This document shows positions 28,901-37,156 of a stretch of 64,000 nucleotides of DNA, piece after piece (position 1 is the stretch's first letter; each line of letters starts with the position of its first letter). The notes beneath the pieces are model-generated. The model worked only from the letters and a program-made list of their open reading frames with translations, ran no database searches and had not been told where the DNA came from. This DNA is from Pseudorhodobacter aquimaris (GTDB lineage: Bacteria; Pseudomonadota; Alphaproteobacteria; Rhodobacterales; Rhodobacteraceae). Position numbers and translations under genes: made by a program. The stretch lies in the NCBI RefSeq assembly GCF_001202025.1, contig NZ_LGHS01000069.1:102192-166191 (forward strand), in the 5' to 3' direction.

Positions 28901-29075
28901 TGCGGCGCGTCAAGCGATGGGCTTGGTGATCTTTACCGGTCTGTTGATCGGCACCATCTTTACGCTCTTTGTGGTGCCGATGTTCTACACCTATATCTCA
29001 CGCTCTGATGCGCAATTCTTGACGGCGCAGGGCGATAAGAAACGGATGTTTGACGGGGCCAAGGGCGAGGCCTGA
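25986..29075 (+). CDS. RND multidrug efflux transporter (AcrB/MexB family)
   Basis: A 1029-residue proton-driven pump with twelve membrane helices and two large periplasmic loops. Family features are the start NFSEVFIRRPVLSSVLAAFI, the proton-relay motif GLVVDDAIVVVENIHRH with paired Asp, and GLITKHGILMVEFANQQR near the end. It forms a tripartite pump with the preceding adaptor. The substrate range is not predictable; RND pumps of this branch (HAE1) export hydrophobic or amphiphilic drugs. It converges with the hydroxyproline operon end at 29080. Confidence 0.95.
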   Translation: MNFSEVFIRRPVLSSVLAAFIILLGLQSVLNLPVRQYPEVEETVVTVTTVYPGAAPDLIQGFVTAPIAAAVATTENIDYVTSQSRPSASVVSVQMQLGANSEAALTEVLSKVQQVRGQLPGDAEDPIITKGTGQTFALMYLAAQNPNMTPEQLTEYLERVVRPRVSTIEGVAEMQIIGASNYAMRVWIDPLRLAARKVTAGEVLAAIRASNFLSAPGSTENEYVTYSISLESTLQTAEAFGALPLITTDTGVVRLRDVATVELASEDQEEIVTFDGEGGTFIGITATPAANPLTTAEAVLAELPSLNDSLPEGMTLKLVYDSTETISSSIFEVFKTIAEAVAIVIVVILLFLGSFRSVLMPVATIPLSLIGVCTILLALGYSINLLTLLAMVLAIGLVVDDAIVVVENIHRHIEEGMQPAPAAIKGMKEIAGPVVAMTLTLAAVLAPLAFTGGLTGSLFTEFAMTLAGAVIISGLVALTITPAMAARLLSHGNVGRFQKIVDRTSDRVSNWYERRVSSSLDYRPVTLLMVAALLGVTGFMFMNTTSELAPEEDQGALFAFLNGPRYATTDYTSLYIEEVTKATAEVEEVDVGFSIAGFGGAKNSGIYIWSLKDWADRSRSQQEVQGDIQASLAGNTGVEGFVFAPPTLPGAGGGLPVSLVIQSIYAPERVVEVAEEIRQKAMASGRFIVVQNSLSFDAPQVTVTIDRERAASLNVPISDIGSTLALLVGGNAVAQFDLESNSYDIITQVPQEWRNNPERLGQFFVRASGGALVPLSSVVSVNTGASAASIEQFNQLNAATLTALPSIGTSTGDGLAQLEQIAREVLPDGFFIDYSGQSRLEVEQGNTIIFAFAAALVVIYLVLAAQFESFRDPFIILMSVPLSIFGAILPLNLGLGTLNIYSQVGLITLIGLITKHGILMVEFANQQREEHNLTRREAIVAAAKTRLRPILMTTAAMALAVVPLILAEGAGAAARQAMGLVIFTGLLIGTIFTLFVVPMFYTYISRSDAQFLTAQGDKKRMFDGAKGEA

Positions 29076-29079
29076 ACGC

Positions 29080-30108
29080 TTAGCGCGCCCCCCAGGTATC
29101 GGTAAGCCGGTACCCCTCGGGCCAAGGGTCTGAGGGGTCCAGCATGTGCTGATGCGTGCCGGTGATCCAGCCACGGCCTGAAATCTCGGGGATGACGGCG
29201 GGTCTGTTGCCCACCGTGGTTTCCCCCACGATCCGCCCGACAAAGGTAGAGCCGATGACCGAGACGATGGTCAGCCGGTCGTCCAGACCCATTTCCCCCT
29301 TGGCATGGAGTACCGCCATCCGCGCCGAAAGCGCCGTGCCGGTGGGCGAACGGTCCACCTTGCCCGGCTGGATCGCCACGGCTGACCCTGCACGCAGTTC
29401 GTTGCCCTCACGGGTGACGGGCCCGGCAAAGAGGCAAAAGGAGAAATGCGTCCAGTCGGGGTTGTCGGGGTGGTGAAACCGAAGCTGCGCATTGGCGGCA
29501 TTGGTGATTTTCACGCCCATCTTGGCGATGAAATGCGCCTCGTCAGCCACCAGATCAAGGCCAAGGGCGGCCGCGTCCACGATCACAAAACTATCGCCAC
29601 CATAGGCGGTGTCGACGGTTAGGGTGCCGATGCCCTCTACCTCCAACGTCAGGCCCAGATCGGCGGCAAAGCTGGGCAGGTTTTGCACGAAGATCCGTTC
29701 CGCCTTGCCATCCTTGCATTCGGCGCGGACATGGACCAACCCGCCGGGCGCCTCCAGCACCATACGGGTTTCAGGCTCTTGCATCGGGATCAGCCCGCCG
29801 TCCAGCAACACCGTCGACACACAGATAGAGTTGGAACCCGACATCGGCGGCGTATCCTCTGGCTCCATGATGATAAAGGCGGCATCGGCGCGGGGGTCCT
29901 TGGGCGGCACCAGCAGGTTCACATGGCGAAACACCCCGCCGCGTGGTTCATTCAGCACGAAGTTGCGCAGGGTTTCATCCTTGGCGATCCAGCGCGATTG
30001 CTCCCAGAGCGTATCGCCGGGCGGTGGCAGGACACCGCCGACGATGACATCGCCAACTTCTCCCTCGGCATGGGCGGAAATGACGTGAACGGTTTTGCTG
30101 GATCGCAT
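29080..30108 (-). CDS. proline racemase family protein with Ser/Thr in place of both catalytic cysteines
   Basis: A 342-residue member of the proline racemase/hydroxyproline epimerase/dehydratase family. The two catalytic positions are Ser90 (PMSGSNSIC) and Thr256 (DRSPTGTAL). Racemases and 4-hydroxyproline epimerases carry Cys at both, trans-3-hydroxyproline dehydratases typically Cys and Thr. With neither cysteine, racemisation by a two-base thiol mechanism is not expected; a dehydratase or isomerase acting on a hydroxyproline-type substrate is the best guess. It starts 1 base after the aconitase-X gene stop and ends the operon, so its substrate likely belongs to 3-hydroxyproline metabolism. 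Confidence 0.85.
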   Translation of the reverse strand: MRSSKTVHVISAHAEGEVGDVIVGGVLPPPGDTLWEQSRWIAKDETLRNFVLNEPRGGVFRHVNLLVPPKDPRADAAFIIMEPEDTPPMSGSNSICVSTVLLDGGLIPMQEPETRMVLEAPGGLVHVRAECKDGKAERIFVQNLPSFAADLGLTLEVEGIGTLTVDTAYGGDSFVIVDAAALGLDLVADEAHFIAKMGVKITNAANAQLRFHHPDNPDWTHFSFCLFAGPVTREGNELRAGSAVAIQPGKVDRSPTGTALSARMAVLHAKGEMGLDDRLTIVSVIGSTFVGRIVGETTVGNRPAVIPEISGRGWITGTHQHMLDPSDPWPEGYRLTDTWGAR

Positions 30109-30109
30109 G

Positions 30110-31798
30110 TTATGCCTCTTGTAGCCAAGCGGGGGGATGTGCTGGGGCCTGTCCGGTTTGTGCGGCGGTGGCGCAATCGGCCAATGACCCGAAACGCACC
30201 GCGCGGCCCGAAAGCCCCGGCCCGTAATGGGCGTATTTGCCGGAGTTGGTCATCAGGGTTGTGGCCGTTGGTGGGAACACCGGCTCGGTGATGGAACACC
30301 AGCAGATATCGGCAACCAGCTGTACATCGGCGACTTTTAACGCCTCCAACGTGCCATCAGCCTTGATCGCGGCCAGCACCTCACGGCCCAAGGTGACGAT
30401 CACCGCCGTATCGGGGTGGCGGGGTTTGCCCTTGAGCAATGCGGCCAGCTTGCGGGTCTCATCCAGCGAGAAATGCGGGCTGCCAAAGGCGATCAGGTCC
30501 ATATGCTTGGGCGTGGTGTCGGGGTTCAACTGTGCCCAGATCCGCGCGAGGTCTTGGATATCGGCGGTCTCGGATTTGGCATCGGGGGCAATCAGATGCG
30601 CCTCGGGGGTGTGGCCCGCAACATGCAGCATCGGCGCGGCAGATGTCGTGCCAAAAGCCGCGCACATCGCCTTGAGGTCATCCGGCGAGGGGGACAGATG
30701 TTCCAGCCCTGCAAGTAAAGGAATGCGGTCAGGCGCGCGTTGCCCCGCCAGATAGCCAAGCATCGGCCAAAGCGCATCATCGGCACCGTTGGGGGCTGTG
30801 ACATGGATCACCAGCCGCGCTTGCCGGTTTTCAGGTAGGTAAACCCCCGACAAGGGCGCACGGCCCGTCATTGCGATGAACAGGTCAAGATAGTCAGGGT
30901 GTTTGACCGTGCGCGCGCCCAAGACGCTATTGGCATAGACCACGGCGTTGGACTCCGACCAGCCGATGGCCTCGCCCTCTTTGGGCGCGGTATCCAGCAA
31001 ATAAGGCGCGCAGGTAAAGGTCGGGCGCGCCCCCATGGCCACATAGGCATCGGCCAGACGGGCGGCGCGCAGCCCGAAATCGGGGGCGACGCCTTGGGTG
31101 CGCCAGTTGCCGTGATCCACCGAAATCGCGTTGATCGAGGTCGGGATGCAGGTTTTCGCCCCCATCTCGGCCATCGTCTCGGCAAAGCGCAGGTTGGCCG
31201 CATTGGCCAGAATGCAACCGTCGATGTGGCCTTGGGTAACATCGATCAGCGTCTGCGCGCCCTGCAAACTGGCCATGGCACAGATCACCTTCATCGCGAT
31301 GCGGCGGGCAGGGCCGTCCTCGCCGTTCAGCATCGCGTGGTCTTCTGGCGTCAGGTCAAGTGCTGTGACGGGCAGGGGCGTTAAGGGCAGGGTCACGCCA
31401 TCCGCGATCAGCCTATCCTCTGTCAGTTCGGCATTTCGGGCGGCGGCAACCGTGTCATAGGCCGCAGGTTCCAGCCGGATAACCGGCACGGGTCGGTCAA
31501 ACATCTTGCCCGCGATCATCGCGCCAAGGGTCACGACATCCTCGGCCTCGCGAAAGACAAAGGCGGCGGGTGCGATCCCGTTCAGTGCAAGGTCAAGCAT
31601 CACCCCGCTGCCGCTGCAGGACCCGCGCGTGGTCGGCATCACCAAGATCTTGCCCGTCAGGCATTGCCCATGCAGCGGATGATGCGCGTCGATCACTATG
31701 CCGGTCAGCGGATCAACCCCGCCCCAAAAGCTGATCCCCTCGGCCGAGGCGAGAACCTTGCCCCGGGCGCGGCCTGCGATGATGGCTTGCCCGCTCAT
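30110..31798 (-). CDS. aconitase X-type cis-3-hydroxy-L-proline dehydratase (fused small and large domains)
   Basis: A 562-residue protein with the aconitase-X swivel domain (about 1-135; [20 protein letters not shown]) fused to the large catalytic domain (about 140-560; [20 protein letters not shown], later [15 protein letters not shown]). The fused type has been shown to dehydrate cis-3-hydroxy-L-proline to pyrroline-2-carboxylate. Cysteines in GSCSG, GCIL and [10 protein letters not shown] are candidates for iron-sulfur cluster ligands. It overlaps the epimerase stop by 4 bases. Its product would feed the pyrroline-2-carboxylate reductase encoded at 38865, giving proline. Confidence 0.9.
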   Translation of the reverse strand: MSGQAIIAGRARGKVLASAEGISFWGGVDPLTGIVIDAHHPLHGQCLTGKILVMPTTRGSCSGSGVMLDLALNGIAPAAFVFREAEDVVTLGAMIAGKMFDRPVPVIRLEPAAYDTVAAARNAELTEDRLIADGVTLPLTPLPVTALDLTPEDHAMLNGEDGPARRIAMKVICAMASLQGAQTLIDVTQGHIDGCILANAANLRFAETMAEMGAKTCIPTSINAISVDHGNWRTQGVAPDFGLRAARLADAYVAMGARPTFTCAPYLLDTAPKEGEAIGWSESNAVVYANSVLGARTVKHPDYLDLFIAMTGRAPLSGVYLPENRQARLVIHVTAPNGADDALWPMLGYLAGQRAPDRIPLLAGLEHLSPSPDDLKAMCAAFGTTSAAPMLHVAGHTPEAHLIAPDAKSETADIQDLARIWAQLNPDTTPKHMDLIAFGSPHFSLDETRKLAALLKGKPRHPDTAVIVTLGREVLAAIKADGTLEALKVADVQLVADICWCSITEPVFPPTATTLMTNSGKYAHYGPGLSGRAVRFGSLADCATAAQTGQAPAHPPAWLQEA

Positions 31799-32796
31799 TT
31801 GACAACAAAGCCGTGGGCAAAGGGGTCGCGCTCATCAATGAAGATGGTGTTGAAGCCCGTCACCCGCGCCCATCCGGCGATAGAGGGGATGATCGCGGGT
31901 TTTCCGGCCACGGTGGTGGCGGCCTCTACCCGGCCTTTGAACAGCGATCCGATGATGGATTCATGCACAAATTCATCGCCCACCGCCAGCTTGCCCTTGG
32001 CCACCAGCTGCGCCATGCGGGACGAGGTGCCGGTGCCACAGGGGGAACGGTCAATCGCCTTATCGCCGTAAAGCACGGCATTGCGCCCATGCGCGGCGGG
32101 GTCCTGCGCTGCACCCGTCCAAAGGATATGTGACAAACCGCAGATCGCGGGATGCTCGGGGTGGATAAATTCGTATTTTGCGTTCAACGCATCGCGCAGC
32201 TTGCGGCCCAGATGCACCAGTTCCCCCGCCGCATAATCCGCCATATCGGCAAAGTTTTTCTGCGGGTCCACGATGGCATAGAAATTACCACCGTAAGAGA
32301 CATCGACGACCACCTCGCCCATGCCCTCTACCTCGGCGGTCAGCCCTTCGGAATGGAGGAATCCGGGCACGTTGGTCAGGCGCACTTCCTCGACAAAGCG
32401 ACCCTCTTGGCGGTAGGTTACATCCACGCGGCCCGCAGGGGTATCAAGGCGCAAAACGCCGAGGGTTGCGGGGCGGATCAGTCCGTTTTCCAGCGCAATC
32501 GTCACCGTGCCGATGGTGCCATGGCCGCACATCGGCAAACAGCCCGAGGTTTCAATAAACAGCACCGCAACATCGCAATCGCTGCGCGTGGGTGGGAACA
32601 GGATCGCGCCGGACATCTGGTCATGGCCGCGGGGTTCAAACATCAATCCCGTGCGGATCCAGTCAAATTCGGTCAAGAAATGCGCGCGCTTTTCAAGCAT
32701 GGTCGCGCCTTCCAGCATCGGCGCGCCGCCGGTGACAAGACGCACGGGATTGCCGCAGGTATGGCCGTCAATGCAGGGAAAAGTATAGCTCGTCAT
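31795..32796 (-). CDS. lhpA: 4-hydroxyproline 2-epimerase
   Basis: A 333-residue epimerase that converts trans-4-hydroxy-L-proline to cis-4-hydroxy-D-proline, the first catabolic step. Both catalytic cysteines are present: Cys90 in PMCGHGTIG and Cys253 in [10 protein letters not shown]. That pair, with the position next to a D-hydroxyproline dehydrogenase gene, favours the epimerase over proline racemase. I start at the ATG 32796 (MTSYTFP) because the longer frame overlaps the upstream gene. The gap to that gene is 10 bases. Confidence 0.92.
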   Translation of the reverse strand: MTSYTFPCIDGHTCGNPVRLVTGGAPMLEGATMLEKRAHFLTEFDWIRTGLMFEPRGHDQMSGAILFPPTRSDCDVAVLFIETSGCLPMCGHGTIGTVTIALENGLIRPATLGVLRLDTPAGRVDVTYRQEGRFVEEVRLTNVPGFLHSEGLTAEVEGMGEVVVDVSYGGNFYAIVDPQKNFADMADYAAGELVHLGRKLRDALNAKYEFIHPEHPAICGLSHILWTGAAQDPAAHGRNAVLYGDKAIDRSPCGTGTSSRMAQLVAKGKLAVGDEFVHESIIGSLFKGRVEAATTVAGKPAIIPSIAGWARVTGFNTIFIDERDPFAHGFVVK

Positions 32797-32806
32797 GTGT
32801 TGGCTT

Positions 32807-34030
32807 TCAGAAACGCGCGGGCGCGAAGGGGGTGATGTCAATGTCAGGAGTTTTGCCGGTCAAAAGATCGGCGATGATTTGGGCAGTGCCGGTCGATTGG
32901 GTCAGGCCCAGATGCCCATGCCCGAAGGCACAGATCGTGTTGGGTTGACCGGGCAGGGGGCCAAGCGCGGGCAGGCTGTCGGGCAGTGAGGGGCGAAACC
33001 CCATCCACTGCACGCCGCCTGAAGTCTCAAGGCCCGGCATGAACTGTTTGGCCTTGGTCAGCATCGCATCGGCACGTTTGAAATTCGGCGGCAGCTTCAG
33101 CCCGCCCAGCTCTACTGCGCCCCCGACGCGGATGCCCGATGTGATTTTGGAGATGACAAACCCGTGCCCGCCAAAGGTCACCTGACAGCGCAGATCGACC
33201 GCATTTGCAGGCAGGGTGGTGTTATAGCCGCGCTCGGTCTCCAGCGGGATCTTGACGCCTGCGGTGCGTGCCAGATGGTGCGAGAACGCGCCCGCGGCCA
33301 AGACCACGCGGCCCTTCATCGCACCAAGCGTCGTATCCACCCCGTCATCCAGAAGATGCGTGGCCTCGGCGATAACCACCTCGCCGCCACCCGCAGAAAA
33401 CCGTTCGGCCAAGGCTTCGGTGTAATCCTTTGGGTCCGCGATGGAATACCATTCGGGGGTAAAGGTGGCATGGGTGAACCGCGCATCCAGCCCCGGCTGA
33501 CGTTCAGAAATCGCATCACCCGTCAGATGCTCGAACGGGATGCCCACCTTGGCGCGGGCGGCCCAACTTGGCAGGTTGGCGTCAAATTCGGCCTGCCCTT
33601 CATAGACCTGCAATTGCCCGTCTTGTCGCAGCATCGAGGACAGGCCATGCGTTGCCAGAAACGGCTGCAATGAGGCCTTGGACAGGGCCATCAGCCCGGT
33701 TTGCGCGATGGTTGAGGCACGCACCTGCGCGGGCCAGCTTGCCCGCCAGAAGCGCAACATCCAGGGCGTGATCTGTGCGGCATAGCGCGGCGGCACCGAC
33801 AGCGGCCCCAGCGGATCAAGCAGCCATTTCGGCGCCTGCCGGATCACGCGGGGCGAGGCAAGCGGGAAAATATCGGTAAAGGCAAAAGCCCCGGCATTGC
33901 CCGCCGAGGCGCCGGCACAGACGCCCTCACGGTCAATGACGCGCACCGACAACCCGCGTGCCTGCGCGGCCAAGGCGACCGAAAGGCCAACAACACCCGC
34001 GCCGACAACGACGACATCTACCGCTTTCAT
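32807..34030 (-). CDS. FAD-dependent D-hydroxyproline dehydrogenase (DadA-like)
   Basis: A 407-residue flavoenzyme of the DAO family. It has the dinucleotide-binding start VVVVGAGVVGLSVALAAQ and the C-terminal family motif ICAFGHGHLGLTQSTGTAQIIADLL. In hydroxyproline clusters this protein oxidises cis-4-hydroxy-D-proline to pyrroline-4-hydroxy-2-carboxylate and passes electrons to the respiratory chain. It lies 10 bases from both neighbours. A general D-amino-acid dehydrogenase is the alternative; context decides. Confidence 0.9.
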   Translation of the reverse strand: MKAVDVVVVGAGVVGLSVALAAQARGLSVRVIDREGVCAGASAGNAGAFAFTDIFPLASPRVIRQAPKWLLDPLGPLSVPPRYAAQITPWMLRFWRASWPAQVRASTIAQTGLMALSKASLQPFLATHGLSSMLRQDGQLQVYEGQAEFDANLPSWAARAKVGIPFEHLTGDAISERQPGLDARFTHATFTPEWYSIADPKDYTEALAERFSAGGGEVVIAEATHLLDDGVDTTLGAMKGRVVLAAGAFSHHLARTAGVKIPLETERGYNTTLPANAVDLRCQVTFGGHGFVISKITSGIRVGGAVELGGLKLPPNFKRADAMLTKAKQFMPGLETSGGVQWMGFRPSLPDSLPALGPLPGQPNTICAFGHGHLGLTQSTGTAQIIADLLTGKTPDIDITPFAPARF

Positions 34031-34041
34031 TCTATGTGCCC

Positions 34042-34767
34042 TTACGACCGGATGTTTGACAGGAACTTCTGCGTCTCGGGGTGTTGAGGCGCGTTAAAAA
34101 ACTCTTTGGATGGGGCGATCTCGGCCATGATTCCTTTGTGGAAAAAGGCCACCCGATCGGATACATCGCGCGCGAAGGTCATCTCATGGGTTACGCAGAT
34201 CATGGTCATACCGTCATCGGCCAGCAGTTTGAGCGTATCCAGCACCTCACCCACCAACTGCGGATCAAGCGCGGAAGTCACCTCATCAAACAGTACATAT
34301 TCGGGCGACATCGCCAGTGCGCGGGCAATCGCCATTCGCTGTTGCTGCCCGCCCGAAAGCCTGCCGGGATAAACGGCAAGCTTATCGCCCAGACCGACAT
34401 GGGCCAGTTGCTTTTCCGCGATGGCTTCAGCCTCGGGTTTGGACATGCCAAGCACCTTGCGCGGGGCGAGGGTCACGTTTTCCAGCACTGTCAGATGCGG
34501 AAAGGCGTTGAACTGCTGGAACACAATGCCGATCTTGCGGCGCAGCTTGTTGAGGTCGGTGGTTTTGGCGTGAACCTCTACCCCGTCGACAAGGATGGAG
34601 CCGGAGTTGATCGGCTCCAACCCGTTGATACATGTCAGCAGGGTCGATTTACCCGAACCGGACCCGCCGATCACCGAAACAACCTCTCCTTTTTCAACGG
34701 TCAGATTGATGCCTTTTAACACTTCGAGCGTGCCAAAGGATTTATAGACGTCTTTAATTTCAATCAT
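34042..34767 (-). CDS. amino-acid ABC transporter ATP-binding protein
   Basis: A 241-residue ATPase of the polar-amino-acid importer class. It has Walker A GGSGSGKST, the signature LSGGQQQRMAIARAL, Walker B YVLFDEVTSALDP and the H-loop VTHEM. The start at 34767 overlaps the end of the upstream permease by 8 bases, so an in-frame start further up was rejected. With the two permeases and binding protein it should import hydroxyproline or a related imino acid. Confidence 0.94.
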   Translation of the reverse strand: MIEIKDVYKSFGTLEVLKGINLTVEKGEVVSVIGGSGSGKSTLLTCINGLEPINSGSILVDGVEVHAKTTDLNKLRRKIGIVFQQFNAFPHLTVLENVTLAPRKVLGMSKPEAEAIAEKQLAHVGLGDKLAVYPGRLSGGQQQRMAIARALAMSPEYVLFDEVTSALDPQLVGEVLDTLKLLADDGMTMICVTHEMTFARDVSDRVAFFHKGIMAEIAPSKEFFNAPQHPETQKFLSNIRS

Positions 34768-35413
34768 TCTCGCGCCACCGTTTTTCAAGTTGGCTGCCAA
34801 AGCGGGCAATGGGAAAGCTTAGCAGGAAATAAATCAGACCTACGACAAGCAGGATGAACATCGGCTCTTGCAGGCGGGTCACAAGGATCTGGCCCGACCG
34901 AAGCAGCTCGATCAGCCCCAGCCACAGCACCAGCGCGCTGTCTTTGAGCACGCCCAAGGTCAGCCCGATCCAGCTTGGCAAGGCCACGCGCAGGGCCATC
35001 GGGAACACGACATAGGTCATATCCTGCCCCCAGCTCAGGCCCAATGACCGTGCCGCGCGGCGTGTCACCATCGGCACCGCATCAATCGCGCCGCGTACAA
35101 TTTCGGTGCAATAGGCCGAGGTATAAAGTGCCAGAATAATGCAGGACGTCGCAAAGGGCGGCAGGTTCAGCCCTGCAATCGCCTGAAACGCGTTGGCCAG
35201 CACCAGTTGGATCAACAGCGGAACCGAGCGAAAGACGTCCAGCACAAAGGTCAGCGGCAGGGCGGCCCAAGGGCTGATCTGTGCGCGGATCACGCCGAAC
35301 AAAAGGCCCATCACGGTGCCACCCGTCACAGCGAAAAAGGTCACCGCAATCGTCATCCCCGCGCCTTTGGCCAGGAACATCAGATCGCTGAGGGTCATAG
35401 AGGTTTCAAACAT
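34760..35413 (-). CDS. amino-acid ABC transporter permease
   Basis: A 217-residue HisM/GlnP-family permease with about five helices. The EAA-like loop reads RRAARSLGLSWGQDMTYVVFPMALR, the contact site for the ATPase. It pairs with the permease encoded at 35426. Two unequal permeases in one operon form the heterodimeric channel of this transporter class. Confidence 0.92.
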   Translation of the reverse strand: MFETSMTLSDLMFLAKGAGMTIAVTFFAVTGGTVMGLLFGVIRAQISPWAALPLTFVLDVFRSVPLLIQLVLANAFQAIAGLNLPPFATSCIILALYTSAYCTEIVRGAIDAVPMVTRRAARSLGLSWGQDMTYVVFPMALRVALPSWIGLTLGVLKDSALVLWLGLIELLRSGQILVTRLQEPMFILLVVGLIYFLLSFPIARFGSQLEKRWREND

Positions 35414-35425
35414 AGCGCTCTCCCT

Positions 35426-36091
35426 TCAATAGCGGAACATGCGCCGCGCAAGCAGCCTTGCACCCAGCGTCACCGCCTTGGCGATCAGGTAATAAATCAC
35501 CGCCGCGAGGGCAAAAATTTCAAATGTGCGGAAGCTGCGGACGTTGATATCCTGCGTCACGCCGGCAAGGTCGGTGTTCATCCCCACGGTCACACCCAGC
35601 GAGGTCATGAGGATCGCCCAGACCATCTGGTTTGTCGTGGGCAAAAAGGCGATGCGAAACATCTGCGGCATGATCACCAGCCGAAAGGCCTGCGTTTGTG
35701 GCATTCCCAAGGACCGTGCCGCACGCAGCTGCGTTCCGGGAATGGCACGCAAGGCCCCGCGAAAAGTTTCCGCCAGATAGCCGGCGTTGTTAAACGTAAT
35801 CCCGGCCAAAAGGGCGATATAAGGGCTTAGGTGAATACCAAAAGACCCAAGGCCGAAATGTGCCATATAGATCTGGAAGAGGGCGGGCGTGTTGCGCGCC
35901 ACCTCGACCCAGACTGTTGCGGGCGCATAGATCCAGCGTGATTTGGAGTTGCGGGCAACCGCAAGGATCACCGCAAAGGCCACACCCATTGCCATCGACA
36001 AAAGTGCGATTTCCAAGGTGACCAGCGCGCCATCCAGCAAAAGCGGTATCTTTTGCCATGCCTGGCGCCATTGAAAGGTGTAAGTGAACAT
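35426..36091 (-). CDS. amino-acid ABC transporter permease
   Basis: A 221-residue HisQ/GlnP-family permease. The EAA loop is RAARSLGMPQTQAFRLVIMPQMFR and about five hydrophobic helices are seen. It lies 72 bases after the binding-protein gene, with a strong hairpin in that gap. It is followed at 12 bases by the second permease. Confidence 0.92.
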   Translation of the reverse strand: MFTYTFQWRQAWQKIPLLLDGALVTLEIALLSMAMGVAFAVILAVARNSKSRWIYAPATVWVEVARNTPALFQIYMAHFGLGSFGIHLSPYIALLAGITFNNAGYLAETFRGALRAIPGTQLRAARSLGMPQTQAFRLVIMPQMFRIAFLPTTNQMVWAILMTSLGVTVGMNTDLAGVTQDINVRSFRTFEIFALAAVIYYLIAKAVTLGARLLARRMFRY

Positions 36092-36122
36092 CTCGGCCCT
36101 TCATATGGTGGGGTCCGCAGGA

Positions 36123-36147
36123 GGAAAGGGGAACGTGCCCCCTTTCC
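36123..36147 (-). terminator. intercistronic hairpin between binding-protein and permease genes
   Basis: A perfect 9-bp inverted repeat, GGAAAGGGG (36123-36131) and CCCCTTTCC (36139-36147) with a 7-base loop, lies just after the binding-protein stop. No T-run follows on the minus strand, so partial termination or protection of the upstream mRNA is more likely than full termination. Such elements often raise binding protein over permease levels. Confidence 0.6.
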
Positions 36148-36163
36148 TTTGTTTCGGTAACGC

Positions 36164-36970
36164 TTAGCGGTAAGCTTTGTTGACCGTAAGATCGGGTGCC
36201 TCACCGCCGACCCATTTGTCGAACAGCTCTTGATAGCGGCCGGTGCGCACCTGCTGGTTGATGAACAGATCGAGATAGTTCAGCAGACCGTATTCCTGAC
36301 GCAGCGCGATAAGGGCAACATAATCGGGCAGGTAGGGCGCATCACCCTTGATGACCAAACCGTCATATTTTCCCGATTGCACAATCGAAGAGGCCACGGT
36401 GGAGGTAACCACGGTGCCGTCAATCTGGCCCTGCGACAACGCAAGGAACACATCGGCTTGTGACTGGTAAGGACGGAAATCGCCGTCGCCCCATGCCTTG
36501 ATGTTATCCTCCAGCTGGATCCCTTCATAGGTGCCACCAACCGAGCCTACGGTCTTGCCTTTAAGGTCGTCAAAGCCTTCGACACCGGCGTCTTCGCGGG
36601 TCAGGACCACATTGGTAAATGCGAAATAGGGGATGGTGAACCCGGCTGTCTTTGCCCGCTCCAACGTGTCCGAAGTGGAGGCTACGCCAACGTCAACCCG
36701 GCCCGAGACCAGCGCCGGAATGCGGTCGGGGAAAGGCGTTTCAACGATTTCCGCCTCAACGCCAAGGGCGGCCGCAAGGTCGTTGCAGTAATCGACGTCA
36801 AACCCGATCGGGTTGTTATCGGCATCGCGCGATCCCATCGGCGGGAAGTCCAGCACAACGGCGCAACGCAGCGTACCCGAGGCCATGATGTCATCCAGCT
36901 TGTCCGCTTGTGCGGTACCGGCAAGGCAGGTCGCGGCCAGCAGTCCGCCCAAAAGTGCAGTCTTTTTCAT
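36164..36970 (-). CDS. periplasmic amino-acid-binding protein of the hydroxyproline-cluster ABC transporter
   Basis: A 268-residue family-3 solute-binding protein. A signal peptide (MKKTALLGGLLAATCLAGTAQA) leads into GTLRCAVVLDFPPMGSRDADNNPIGFDVDYC and the later ligand-site block GRVDVGVASTSDTLERA. It is the first gene of the minus-strand hydroxyproline operon and has a palindromic operator 91 bases upstream. Ligand: hydroxyproline by context. Confidence 0.92.
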   Translation of the reverse strand: MKKTALLGGLLAATCLAGTAQADKLDDIMASGTLRCAVVLDFPPMGSRDADNNPIGFDVDYCNDLAAALGVEAEIVETPFPDRIPALVSGRVDVGVASTSDTLERAKTAGFTIPYFAFTNVVLTREDAGVEGFDDLKGKTVGSVGGTYEGIQLEDNIKAWGDGDFRPYQSQADVFLALSQGQIDGTVVTSTVASSIVQSGKYDGLVIKGDAPYLPDYVALIALRQEYGLLNYLDLFINQQVRTGRYQELFDKWVGGEAPDLTVNKAYR

Positions 36971-37060
36971 TGGTATCTCCCTTTGGTTTTTTGTTTTTTT
37001 GATTCGTTCCTACACTGACTATGTTGAGGGTCCGGCCTTGGTGCAAGAAGAAATAATTGA

Positions 37061-37079
37061 AATATACAAAAAGTATATT
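37061..37079. promoter_or_regulatory. operator A (AATATAC-N5-GTATATT)
   Basis: A perfect palindrome with 7-base arms and an AAAAA spacer, 91 bases before the binding-protein start. It shares the ATAC-N5-GTAT core with a second site at 38762-38778, and its general layout with a weaker third site at 41962-41978. Confidence 0.6.
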
Positions 37080-37102
37080 TGGCGGCGCCCCACCAATGGA
37101 AA

Positions 37103-37120
37103 CGCCCGCCGAAGCGGGCG
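37103..37120 (-). terminator. rho-independent terminator of the semialdehyde dehydrogenase gene
   Basis: On the minus strand CGCCCGC-TTCG-GCGGGCG is followed by TTT. The 7-bp GC stem and the very stable UUCG tetraloop, 37 bases after the stop codon, make this a convincing terminator. It separates the dehydrogenase unit from operator A. Confidence 0.75.
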
Positions 37121-37156
37121 CACCCAGTAATCAGGTTAGCCCCTCGGGGGCAGATG

